In this document: piece after piece, positions 27,049 to 40,914 of the stretch
Layout of the letters: the number at the start of each line of letters is the position of its first letter
How positions within the stretch are numbered: position 1 is the stretch's first letter
Assembly (NCBI GenBank): GCA_963978895.1
Contig: OZ022242.1
Location: 11,593,941-11,657,940 of the forward strand
Direction: 5' to 3'
Length of the DNA stretch: 64,000 nucleotides
Source: Erpobdella octoculata
Taxonomy: Eukaryota > Annelida > Clitellata > Hirudinida > Erpobdellidae
Made by a program: the position numbers and the translations under genes
Notes under the pieces: model-generated
What the model was told of the DNA's origin: nothing
Seen by the model: only the letters and a program-made list of their open reading frames with translations
The model's database searches: none

Positions 27049-27524
27049 GATCAGAGTTTTACCCGTCACGACTATGAGGCTATTGGCCGCGGAAATGGGC
27101 GATTTTACCGCGCTCCGGGCCGATTCGTCGCATGGTTGGCGTTTTCGTCGCGACTTAGCGACGAAAATGCTCACGGCGACGAAATGGCTTTCGCGACGAC
27201 TTGGCCGTACCTGTATGTGTGTGTCCCCCGTGATTAATGATGCCGGGATATGGCTGGGTATCCCGAGCTGATCCCGTGTTTAATGATGCGGGATTTAGCT
27301 GGGTATCTTTTAGTTTTGTTGATGCCGTGCTAATGATCTGGATATCCCGTGCGGGTCCCGTGTAAATCCCTGTGCTGAACCCGCTGGGTTCCCCGGTTCT
27401 ATCCCGCGTTGGTCCCGTGCGGGTATTTGCTGGGTAGTGTAAAAAAATAAAGGTTTGCCGAGCCCGGGGGACAAACCCACGCTACGCCATACGCCACTGG
27501 CTGAGAGATTATTATTTGTCTTTC

Positions 27525-27715
27525 TCTGTACGCAAATCTTGCAAGTAAAATTTAACCAGCCTTTTGACTAGCTATGAAACTTTTAGCATAGCTTTATATT
27601 GGATGACAATACATGATTCAATTAAAAAAAATTTAATTTGAATATCTTTTGTATTTCTAAATCGAGTGTATTTGAAATAAAAATTTGTGTTGAAAAACTC
27701 GTTACTTACATGCTT
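27525..27715 (+). mobile_element. Dispersed MITE-like repeat, copy 2 (5'-truncated)
   Basis: ctttctctgtacgcaaatct through tagctttatattggatgac to gaaaaactcgtt. Same family as the copies at 9199, 29284, 33112 and 56148. Confidence 0.75.
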
Positions 27716-27719
27716 GTTT

Positions 27720-28440
27720 TTTTAGACAAATAACATTTTTTTTATAAATTATTAAACTTTTTTAAAAGAAAATTAAAATACAAGGTTTTTTGTAAAAAAT
27801 AATTTGTTTTTCTTTGGTTCTGCAATTTAATTTGTGATTGTTGTCGATTTTACTTTTCAAAGCTGATTAGTTAGTCGCTTGATTTTATTTTATTTTTATT
27901 GATTGATGAATGTGGCCAATGGTAGATACTAAATTGTAAGCTAAAAGTTAAATGTTTCTTGTAAATTTGGTTGATTTGTTTCGGACAGATTGATTCTTCA
28001 TTTTTATGTTAATATTTTTATTATTCTTGAAAGAATCCAAAAATACTCAAAGGCAGATAATTAATTATGTTAACAATTTTTAGGCAATTTGTTACCCCTC
28101 CCCCTTGTCAACAACTGTCAAACTCTCAGTCACCCCCTAACAAAATTATGTCAAATAAATTTTACCCCCCACAAAAAAAGAAACAAAATAACTAACAATA
28201 TTTTATATGGCTGGCTTTTATGCTAAAAATAAAATTGTATATATTAAAAGTTCTACAAATAAATTTTTAATACAGTTTTTTAGTCTTGTGTAACAGATTT
28301 CAAAGTGACTTTAATAACACTTGAACTTCATGAACAAATTGAGAATTTATATTCTAGCTTCTCTAACATCTTCTCATGGGAAATTCAAATGTTCCTCAAT
28401 TATTATAAATAGGCATAGTGATTAATTGATCAATTTCTTG
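27720..28440. other. AT-rich sequence, nothing recognised
   Basis: No coding signal or terminal repeats seen. Confidence 0.5.
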
Positions 28441-28479
28441 TGGAATCGATATACACGACAAGCCAGCATCATCTTCATC

Positions 28480-28710
28480 TAACCATTCTGCGCTTCATCT
28501 CTCCATGCTCAATAATTGCCATCAGTTCTTTCTGTCTTTTGGCAGCCACTCGCTTTGGTCGAATTCTTTGCGGTCGACGAGGAGCATGTGGTAATTGCCT
28601 AGCCCAAGATCGCATTGTCGGTGCTGTTGAACAGGCTTCTTCAACATGACTTGTGAAACAACATTGAGGTGGCAAATTTTACAGATCTGTTCAAACAATG
28701 GCAACTGAAT
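28480..28710 (-). other. Higher-GC segment with short minus-strand ORFs, unknown
   Basis: Two overlapping minus-strand frames of about 60 codons are open. One reads PLFEQICKICHLNVV with Cys-x2-Cys and later HRQC, the other is Arg/Pro rich. The composition stands out from the flanks, but no family is recognised and no splice context is convincing. It could be a relic of a transposon gene. Confidence 0.25.
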
Positions 28711-28718
28711 AGAAGGAC

Positions 28719-28720
<2 letters not shown>

Positions 28721-28781
<61 letters not shown>
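28721..28781. repeat. (TA)n microsatellite
   Basis: Pure TA array directly before the Helitron-like element. Confidence 0.9.
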
Positions 28782-28783
<2 letters not shown>

Positions 28784-28912
28784 GAACGGGAGAGCAAGCG
28801 GGAATGGGAGAGCAACCGGGAGCGTGAGAGCAAGCAGGTAAGGAAACGGGAGCAAGAGAAAAACAATAAAAAAATCTTTGAAAACCCCGGGCAACGCCGG
28901 GTACCCTGCTAG
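28782..28912 (+). mobile_element. Short Helitron-like element
   Basis: A purine array (gggagagcaagcgggaatgg), then aaaaccccgggcaacgccgg, gtaccctgCTAG at 28912, followed by TATATA. Hairpin and CTAG are intact. Confidence 0.75.
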
Positions 28913-28984
28913 TATATATATAATATATATTACAAATATATGTTTATTTCTATATATTATGTTATGTATATCTTGAGTATATAA

Positions 28985-29670
28985 ATTAATGACTGACTGT
29001 CTCCCTGACACTCTTTCAAAAGCTTTAAATTCTGCCGCATGCTTAGTCACTCGCCCCTTTTACTTTTCTCATATCTTTCCATCTCTTGTTCTTCTCCATT
29101 GGCTTTCTCCTAAATATAGGGTGATTTTTTAAATTTGTCTACTAATTTTTAAAATTAAAAGTTGCCCTTCTACACTTTACCAAACTAGCTAAATACAAAT
29201 CCCTCCTAAGTCTGGTCTTTGATTTTTCTCTCTTAGTCACTTTCATATCTTTACTGTTAAGCATTTTTTGCTAAACGCTTTTTTTACAAACTTTTATTTA
29301 GGTTACAATCTTTGTTTGTGTTTGTGTGGCTTTCTCTGTACGCAAATCTTGCAAGTAATATTTAACCAGCTTTTTGACTAGCTTGGAAGCTGAAACTTTC
29401 AGCATAGCTTTATATTGGATGACAATACATGATTCTTATTTCTAAATCGAGTGTATTTGAAATTAAAATTTGAGTTGAAAAACTTGTTTTTTCCTTTACT
29501 TGTTCCTACTCTGGTCCCTTTCTCTGGAACTTTTTTCCGGTTGCTCTTACTAACTCTACCTCACTCACTGTTTTCCATTGTGGACGTGAATAAGTTCATG
29601 TCCGAGCGCTATTGAAGCCACGGAAATAGCGCTATATAAATTAACGGGATTCATTGATTGATTGTCTCTA
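28985..29670 (+). pseudogene. LINE 3'-end fragment (L2/CR1-like), copy 2, split by a MITE
   Basis: Parallel to 20925-21510 (tcatatcttccatctcttgttcttc region) up to gctaaacgctttttt at about 29283, resuming at actctggtccctttctctgg (about 29510). It ends agcgctatataaattaacgg with an attgattgattg tail. Confidence 0.75.
29284..29507 (+). mobile_element. Dispersed MITE-like repeat, copy 3, nested in the LINE fragment
   Basis: acaaacttttatttaggtta through tagctttatattggatgac to cgagtgtatt and ttttttcctttacttgttc. Its borders are given by comparison with the uninterrupted LINE copy at 21330-21350. Confidence 0.8.
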
Positions 29671-29912
29671 TTTCATCTATTGTAAAAATGTAACAAATGT
29701 TTTTTTAAACTTACTATAAAATACAGTCTAGGAACTTTTTTCATTGGAACTTTCTATTATTAAAATTATTATCACAAAAGCAAATATCTGAGATTCTGTG
29801 TGCTATTTGTATCTTATCTTGAACCATGATATTACATAATATTGCATAATATTAATGCTGAGTGGTTCTAGATTAATAGTATAATTAAATTTTCAACTTT
29901 TGTTTTAAGAAC

Positions 29913-33047
<3,135 letters not shown>

Positions 33048-33111
33048 GGTAAGAGTCTGACTTTTTACTATTTCTTTCCATATATTTTTAAGCATTTTCG
33101 AGGCCAACTTT

Positions 33112-33375
33112 TACTTTTTACAAACTTTTATTTAGGTTACAATCTCTGTTTGTGTTTGTGTGGCTTTCTTTGTACGCATATCTTGCAAGTAAAATTTAAC
33201 CAGCTTTTTCACTAGCTAGGAAACTGAAACTTTCAGCATAGCTTTATATTGGATGACAATACATGATTCAATTTAAAAAAAAACCTAATTTGAACATCTT
33301 TCGTATTTCTAAATCGAGTGTATTTTAAATTAAAGTTTGTGTTATAAAACTCGTTTTTTCATTTACTTGTTTATA
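33112..33375 (+). mobile_element. Dispersed MITE-like repeat, copy 4 (most complete)
   Basis: From ttacaaacttttatttaggt to ctcgttttttcatttacttg. It starts 65 bp after the STPR gene stop codon, so it may lie in its 3' UTR. Confidence 0.8.
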
Positions 33376-33559
33376 TTTTTGTCAGTTAATTTACACCAAC
33401 ACAGTAATATGTTTAATCAATATACAGTATAATCCTGGTCCATCATTGGTTTGGAATATCTATACAAATACTACTTAATCTAATGAAAAACTTCTAAGAA
33501 CAGTTTTTTGCCAAATATTTATATGAAAAACTCCAACTAATTTCTTGAAAGAAATAATA

Positions 33560-33985
33560 AGGATGTACTATAAAACACATAATGGCTAATTAATAAAGAT
33601 AACTTTACATCAATCATTCTATGAATTTTAGCATTACTTAAACATGTTTTGTGATACATTTTTGTGCAGTACAATTTTGGAATATTTTTTTTTTTGGTGG
33701 GGGTGGGATGTTTAACTACAAATTTCACCTTTGATGGTAAACAATCTTAACTATTTTTACAATAATATTCCTTTTTTCAAATCTCTTATTTTACATCAAT
33801 CATTCTATGAACTTTAGCATCAGTTAAACACATTTAGTGATATATTTTCATGCAGTACAATTTTTTTGAATATTTTTTTTAGTGAGGTGTGGGATGTTTA
33901 ACTACAATATTTCCCTTTGATGGTAAACAATCTTAACTATTTTAACAATAATATTCCTTTTTTAAATCCCTTATATTAACTTCAC
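33560..33985. repeat. Direct duplication of about 190 bp
   Basis: The segment with catcaatcattctatgaa...tgcagtacaat...gtgggatgtttaactacaa...tttgatggtaaacaatctta occurs at about 33608-33765 and again at about 33795-33950. No function seen. Confidence 0.75.
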
Positions 33986-34157
33986 CATTAGTCTTGATTG
34001 CTTGCTTGAATATTTGCCAACTTTGAAGGTTAAATTTAACTAACTTTCCATCATCCCATCGAGTTTAAATTTGAAATATAGGCTTGCTCCTCATGAAAAT
34101 AGATTCTATTAAAGTTTGAAAGTTTTCTGTAAAAACATTGTTTAATTAAAAATAGTG

Positions 34158-35490
34158 CAGTTGACGTTAACGGTAACGAAAGCCATCGTTAACGAAAATA
34201 AATTGAAGCCGTTAACGAAACGGTAATAGAAACGGAAATAATTCCATAAAACGACAACGAAACTAAAACGAAATTATAAATATTTTTTTAAACGACAACT
34301 GAAACTGAAAAAAAATTGAATTTTTTTTTTAACTACGACTAGCTGCTCAAATTTTTAAGCTATGTATTTATTTTCTTTGGTGACTATGATTATTTATTAT
34401 TATTATTATTATTAAATAATTAGGAAGAAGTTGTTCTTTCTACCGATTCCAGTTCAATTTGTAAGGTTGCATTGTTTCCCTCATACCCTGCAGCTGGTGG
34501 TCAGAGATCTAAATAAGTTTAAATCATATAATGATTTATGCTCTAAAACAAGGACACTAGTGGGCAAAATAAAAAAGTCATCAGTGGCAAATCAATTACT
34601 AAAAGAAAAATACCACTTGACTTTAATAATTGACTGTCCTACTAGATGGCCGAGTACATTTTTCATGATAAACAGAATGATCACAGTGAAGGACGCACTG
34701 AATGATATTATTAATCGTCAAAACCTAGATGGACTGATGAATTGCGAGTGGAAAAAATTGTAAATAATTAAATTCTTGCTGGAACCATTCGCTCATCACA
34801 CTAAGTTGGTGGAAAATGATAACATGTCACTTTCTTTCATGCTTCCTGCAGTTTTGGACCTGGAGGAACATTTAAAAAAGTGCCAGAGTATGACTGAGCT
34901 CCATAATGAAATTTTGGAACAACCAATTGTTAGTTTCAACGAAACATGTTCTACGTTTCTTTTAAATTCTCTTTCAGACCGTTTCAGATATATCCGCGAT
35001 GTTACTGCTTCAAATTTTGTTGTTTTACCAGCTGCAGCAACATTGCTAGATTTAAGAAATTTATTTTTAAAAAGACACAAAACTTCAATGCAGAAATTCC
35101 AGTTGAACAACAGCAAGAAGCAAGATCGAGGCAGCCAGGATGAAGACTTAGATACACGACCTGCAAAACACTTTAAACATTTAGCCACCTTAGTTGTCCC
35201 CTCACACATTCAACCGGTAATGGCTAAATCTCATACGGACATTGAGTTGACAACATAATGGAGAACATAACCCATTGCCTGATGAGGAGAACTGCATAGC
35301 TGAATGGTGAAAAAGACAGACTTTCTAGTTTTAAAAGATTTCGCCTAGAATATATTATCTCTGCCATGTTCAGAAGCGTTTATAGAACGTTTGTTTTCAA
35401 CATGTGGGATGCTCACATCTGGTAGACCTAACAACTTAAATAAACGTGTATTTTTGAAACATAATTTAAAATTGATTTAAATGTACCTTT
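34158..35490 (+). pseudogene. Decayed hAT transposase (ZBED-like) and its left end
   Basis: CAGTTGACGTTAACGGTAAC at 34158 looks like a hAT left end with subterminal aacg repeats. Coding blocks follow: LHCFPHTLQLVVRDL and TRWPSTFFMINRM at 34431-34763, then a 160-aa block at 34776-35258, then out of frame SEAFIERLFSTCGMLTSGRP near 35370, the hAT dimerisation block. Stops and frame changes show it is dead. The right end and duplication were not located. Confidence 0.8.
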
Positions 35491-35499
35491 TAATAAGTA

Positions 35500-37180
35500 T
35501 TTCATGTTAGCAGTAAAAAATTGCATCAAGTGTTTGTTTTTTTTTAATTTCATTAAGCATTTTTTAAAATGGAAATGAAAACTGAAACTACAATAAATGT
35601 GTCAGAAACTGGAACTAAAATAATGATAAAACTATAACAGAAACTGAAATAGAAATAAGCTCTTTGAAACAAAATGGAAACTAAAACTTAAATAAATTCA
35701 AAACTAATTAAAAATAATAATCATCTTTATTTTAAAACAAGAACAAATCAAACACAATTATATAGATGTTTACATATATAAACTCAAAAAAATGTCGTTT
35801 TAAAAGAAATATTTGCAATGAATGAAAAGCCGGCAAAATTCAGAAATATAAGGGATTTGTGAAAAAAACTTTTTTTACGGCTTACTTGTTAAGTTACTCT
35901 AAATCAAGCCGAGTAATATGTTTTATGCGTTAAAAAAATGTCTGGAAAACTTTACTTTGCGTGTGCTCTTAGCAATACATACATTTAAGCACACCAAGTA
36001 TTACGTTTCCATACATTAAATTTTTTTTTAGAATCCCCCTCTTCGTGGGTGCACCAATGATTCAGTTTGTTTATGTTTAATAGTGTTATCATTGACTGTA
36101 TTTCAGGGCAAGAAGCGATGGTATCAAATTGTTCGATTCAAGCAAGCTCCGGAATTGAGATTTTCATAATCTTTACCAACCGGACAAAAAAGTGAGGGAT
36201 TCTGTTGAAATAAGAACTGGTGAATATCTGTCACTGATTCTAAGAAAAGGATTTTATCACAAAAAATGACTTGGGTCAAGTTAAAAAAGTCATTGTGGAA
36301 TTAGTTATTTTTCACGTCTCATGTTTTTCTTTCATATAAGACTACTTACCTCTTGTTTTAGTTTCAAGTTATTTATTTGTTCTTAATTTTAATTTGTTTT
36401 TTCATAACTTTAAGATTGTTTGAATTGTATTTATTAAGTTTTGCAGTTAGCTGTCTACTCAAAAAAGCCTATATGTAAGTGTGTTACGTTACTGAGTTGG
36501 TCTGTAAATGTTATTGCCTCGAGAAGAGAATGGTTTGGCTTTCGCGTGCTTCTTGAACATGGTAAAATTGCTAAGCTATGTTTTGTTGACTGACAACAAC
36601 TAAAAATATCTTAGCCTGATTCCTTATAAGAATCATATTCTGTTGTGGCTGCAAAGATGTCAGGATGCCAGTGAAAACACAGAAATAACAGCTTTCTTAA
36701 TGATGTTGGTAACCAGGGACATAAATTGGGGTGCAGGGTGGGGGGCATTTGCCAAATTAATTTTAATTTTCAAAACTTAATTTTTTTACCTAGAGTTTAC
36801 TATATATGTTTTTTTTTATATTTTAACTTTACTTAACCTAGTGATGATTTAATGCATATTGGAATCTTTTTTGTGCATGTAGACAATTTTATATCTGAGC
36901 TCGATGCTACATTTACCAATAACTGCAGAGTAATAAATTGTGTATCAGCATTCAGCATTGATCCAAAGTTTAGCTGTTTTCGGTCCCAAAATACAATCAG
37001 CGAACTCGTGGAACTTTACCCTATTAGTGGTACTGATACAATGTTGATTGCCTACATCAAAGTTATTATTTATTACATCAAAAATTTAAAAAATTCTACC
37101 CACCCCATTTTAGACTCCCATTTTTTTATTTGTCGTAGTTTCCCCTGCAATATGATTAAATCATTCATCCCCCTTGTACT
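35500..37180. other. No gene recognised
   Basis: AT-rich sequence. A 136-codon ORF at 36852-37262 has no recognisable domain. cagtggcggatccaaaagtc at 37182 looks like an isolated hAT-type end. Confidence 0.45.
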
Positions 37181-37710
37181 CAGTGGCGGATCCAAAAGTC
37201 CTGGTGAGGGATGCACTTCAGAAATATTTCACATTCTCTTCAAAAAAGCTGATGACTGGTGAGGTGTAGTAACAAGTATTTTTCCAATTTTTTTCAAAGA
37301 CTTCCACTTTCTCCACCCAAAACAACTATGGTCATTTTCCAAAAGCCAGGTATTATACACAAACAAATTTCAATTGATACCCTGGGGAGATGCATCTCCC
37401 CTCCCTCCCTGCTTGTATTCCGTATTTATATAGATGTATGTAGGGCATTCGCTTATCACTATCACATCCAAGCCGCAGGAGCAATCTAAACAACATTTGG
37501 CATGCGGGTAGACTTCATTAATGAGAAAATTTTGAAAAATTAAACAAATCCGTTATTTGACGTTTCATTCGCAAAAAAAGCAAAAAAACCTGTCATTAAG
37601 TTATATAATGACGGGAAAATCCCTCCTTGAAATTGCTGAATTTACGTCCCTGCTGAATTGCTGAAAACTTAAACCAAACAATAGCGTTTGAACTACAACT
37701 CTTAACTTTT

Positions 37711-37878
37711 TTTTTATAATAGTTTATAGTCCTTTACACAAGGTGTTTTAAGACTGAAATGTCTGTATGTTGGAAGAACCTAAGTACTTCCTGTCGTGGA
37801 TCATAATTTGATCCTTCTAACTTTTCCCTCCTCCTTTCTCCAGGCTTGGGACTGGCTCGCAAAAGCAAGGCGGAGTTA
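37711..37878 (-). mobile_element. Short A-tailed retroposon, copy 2
   Basis: Reverse complement of the 1069-1260 element. The poly-T tract at 37711 corresponds to the 3' A tail. Confidence 0.75.
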
Positions 37879-38149
37879 ACTCTTAACTTCTACCTCCAAC
37901 TTCATTAAAGCAGTGACTCAGAGTGAGAGAAAGGTGATTTTGCTAGTTTTGAACAGACTACATGGTTAGTTTTCAGTTAAAAGCTGCATATCAGACTTCA
38001 GTTTATGCACTCGGTTAGTTTATAAAAGTTAGCTAATCTAAGGTATAGACATAGGCTCAGGGTGCGAACACAGGACTCTGAGAACAGGGGGCGCCATGCA
38101 TTTGCATCTAGGAAGTAAACGTTGTTAAACTTCACTCAATCGACTATTT

Positions 38150-38330
38150 TCAGAGGCTTAACTAGGGAGGACACGTTCCTCCGGGCGCCATCTGAAAAAT
38201 TACCTAAACGACTACCCCCGGTCATCAGCTACTTTTGAAAACAAAAGTATGAGGTTTGGGCAAATTAGCGGAAAAATTACCTACGACTATACCCTCCTCT
38301 TTACAGATTTTTCTCGGAAGCTGATATGAC
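38150..38330. repeat. Degenerate hAT-like terminal fragment
   Basis: cagaggcttaactaggg followed by gggcgccatctgaaaa and cccggtcatcagct. The same arrangement is at 62965-63100. Confidence 0.5.
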
Positions 38331-38501
38331 CAGTTTGCAGAGTGGAAAATTAAAGATGTAGGTATAGGTAAGGTTTTTACAAGTGAATTCAAAGGCTCCC
38401 TATCTATTTGTCATATATGCAATCATTAACTCAATCTTGTGTGTAGTGTGTGTGTTGTTGTAGAGGGTCAGGAGGGTGCAATACGTTTCTCTTTTTTGAA
38501 G

Positions 38502-39860
38502 TAGGGGAGAGTGGTACCAAATGGTCACACAATTTTACACTTTTATTCAAATCAATCATACAAAAAAACTATAAGTGATAGAAATAAAAATTTTTCACAT
38601 AATGAAAGCAAAAACATTCCACTACTGAAAACCGCTCATTAAAACTTTTCATATTATAACAATTTTATAAAAAGCGATAAATAACGCAACCTCTTCCAAA
38701 ATTTCTTGCTGACCATTCAGTACAACCTGATAGTATTGAATGGACACCCCCAAGTACTCAATGGCCACTCATGCAATTTTTATTATAGAAGACACAATTC
38801 TCAACAAATGGTAAGCCAAAATATTTTATTTCACAGAAAAATCTTTATTAATGTTAATTAAAAAAAAAAATTTTTTTTGTCATTTTATAAAGGCTTGCAC
38901 CCAGTCTTTTCTAGCTTGCTTATTCTTCACCCAAGGGCTTTCGACACTTTTCCTAGAATGAGGTAGCCTCTTCTTTACTCTGATAGCAAATTCATATGCC
39001 AGTGAACGGAGCTTAAGTGTACTCAACCCATAACCCATTTTTGAGGCATGTATTAAATACTCTTTCAACTGAAGCTCTTCTTTTGAACTGAAAACTCTCA
39101 TCGATGATTGAGAATAAGCTTTACTTTCAAAACTATCTCCTCTGCAAATTGCATCCAGTCTAGCCTCAGTGATGTTCTACTCACTTGGTGCTTCTCTGCT
39201 GCAGATTTAACTGGCAAGCAAGCTTTCAAAACATCTTCTACTGCTCTTTCCATGTTTTTTTGGGACCATCCCCCCTTCACAGCTGTAGATAGTCTGTTTC
39301 TCATTCTGAAACAACCATAACAACATTAAGTAGTGATTAATATGTATATGTCTTTAATATATTAAACAATTTCATTATATTACATTAACATTTTGATCAA
39401 TAATGAACCTAAACACATTTATGAAAATTTAAACATTCAGCAATACTGAATAACTATGGTCATTCAGTACGACCTTACAGTGGTCATTTAGTACGAACCG
39501 AGATGTACGAGCATTTTAGTCTGCTACGAGCAAAATAATAATTTTTGACATCCAAACTATAGATTAAAATATTAATCAAAAATCTCTCTATTTACTAAAA
39601 AAATCTTACAAAATATAAACTTAAATATTTGATAAGAATAGAATAGTTCTGACCTGACTCGTTTTCACTTTTTCGTGCGAAAAAACAAAAAGCTCTATAA
39701 ATGCTGAACGAAATACACGAGAGACAAAAGAAAAACACTGAACAAAGAGTTCATATATATACGCATTTTAAAAAAGAGATGGGCGTAAAAAATAATTAAA
39801 CAAATGAGAAAATCTCAGTGGCCGTTTTGTACGGTGGCTATTCAGTCCGGTTCTCCCCTA
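38502..39860 (-). mobile_element. Pogo/Tigger-like DNA transposon, copy B, both ends present
   Basis: Ends TAGGGGAGA (38502) and TCTCCCCTA (39860) are flanked by or include TA. Subterminal ccattcagta/accatttggt motifs repeat. On the minus strand 39098-39304 encodes the psq/CENP-B HTH (KGGWSQKNMERAVEDV, VSRTSLR). 38880-39101 encodes the second DNA-binding half (SSKEELQLKEYLIHASKMGYG) in another frame. The DDE core is absent. Confidence 0.85.
38880..39304 (-). pseudogene. Pogo-like transposase N-terminus, frameshifted
   Basis: The two parts overlap around 39098-39101 in different frames. Together they form the N-terminal HTH pair of Jerky/pogo-type transposases, ending SPWVKNKQARKDWVQAF. Confidence 0.8.
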
Positions 39861-39867
39861 CTGAAAT

Positions 39868-40128
39868 GAAATGAAAAAATGAAATGAGTTTATTTATATA
39901 GCGCCAGATAAGTCAGAGGCGCTTACGAAGGTTCCTATGGAATAGGAAACTTCGAAGAACATGCTATTTACATAGACATGAGAAGTTAACCCTAGATAGC
40001 GCTGAGTTTACGTGAGCACATGTGAGTTAGTTTCTTGCTCAAGGAAATTACGTGCCTGTACCGGGAATCGAACCCGGGTCCTACGACTCTCAAAGCCGGT
40101 ATCTATACCACTAGACCAACACGTCCCA
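39868..40128 (-). mobile_element. tRNA-derived SINE
   Basis: Read on the minus strand: ggacgtgttggtctagtggt (A box) and cccgggttcgattcccggta (B box), then a tRNA-unrelated body. The 3' end is ggcgctatataaataaa plus a catttcatttca tail. The tail resembles the L2-like LINE ends in this window. Confidence 0.85.
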
Positions 40129-40914
40129 CTGCTAATTTATGCGGTATTTTCTGCTTCATCAGGTAGAAAATCCAGTGTCCCGTTTTTTGTGAAGTCTCAG
40201 TTTCTGATGCAAGATGGAAAGACCGAAATAGTATAAATTATAACTGCGCTAGACCTCTGCAATTAGCAATTACTGGAAAAACTTGATAGGTTATGTAAGA
40301 AAAACCGATGCAATTACAGTAACAGAGGCAGACTAATACAGGAGTGCAACTATAGGGACAGGGGGCTTGCGCCTCCCCAGGCCAAATCGGAGGGCCCTGC
40401 AATTTTTCCAAATTCGATGTTTTTCTTTGGGTGGGGGGTGGAGGTGCTACATTTGCTTTAACTGGTTTGAGACTGAGTTTGATTAATTATCTTCAGTTTG
40501 CAGTTTTTATTTTCTATCATTAAGAAATTCTTAAAGATAGCACCAAAAAAAGACTGCAGACTGAAGATAGTAAAAAATTTTTTTCGCCTGCTGCGGGCTT
40601 TCTTCTCTTATTTAAACACGAGCCCTACCAGCATTTTTTGCTGGTTGTGCCCCTGGGCTAATATGTAGTTTAATTCGCCACATAGCTTTCCATATTGTCA
40701 AATTTTGCCCAGTGATTTAGCCTGATATTTCGTTAAAATAAATTATAATGCAATTCATTTAAAAGATGCGCTAATTTCGTTTATCTAATCTAAAATAATT
40801 AATAATCTAATCTGACATCTCTGATATTTGTAAAAGGCGCTTTGGAAATTTTCCTGAACGATTGATTTTTGTTTATTATATCTTTCGAAATCAGAACAGT
40901 GTGAGAGACGTGAC

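Larger units (their letters stand above)
26207..27437. mobile_element. GC-rich TIR block (gggaccc/cgtgcggg) containing a giant CATA array
   Basis: Left end ctacccagcgaatacacccg and right end gggtatttgctgggtag form a TIR-like pair. Inside each end are many gtcccgtgcggg and gggatatggctgggtatccc palindromic units. The middle is the tetranucleotide array and a Helitron-like purine array. No target duplication was found. Confidence 0.6.

Noticed and set aside
26310..27174. ORFs of repeating Thr-Tyr-Ile-His or Cys-Met-Tyr-Val
   Set aside because: Pure translation of the CATA microsatellite.
36852..37262. A 136-codon ORF as a gene
   Set aside because: No domain, no splice context, ends in a hAT-like terminus.
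40020..40128. A functional tRNA gene on the minus strand
   Set aside because: Both promoter boxes are present, but the acceptor stem does not pair and a non-tRNA body with a LINE-like tail follows; it is a SINE.
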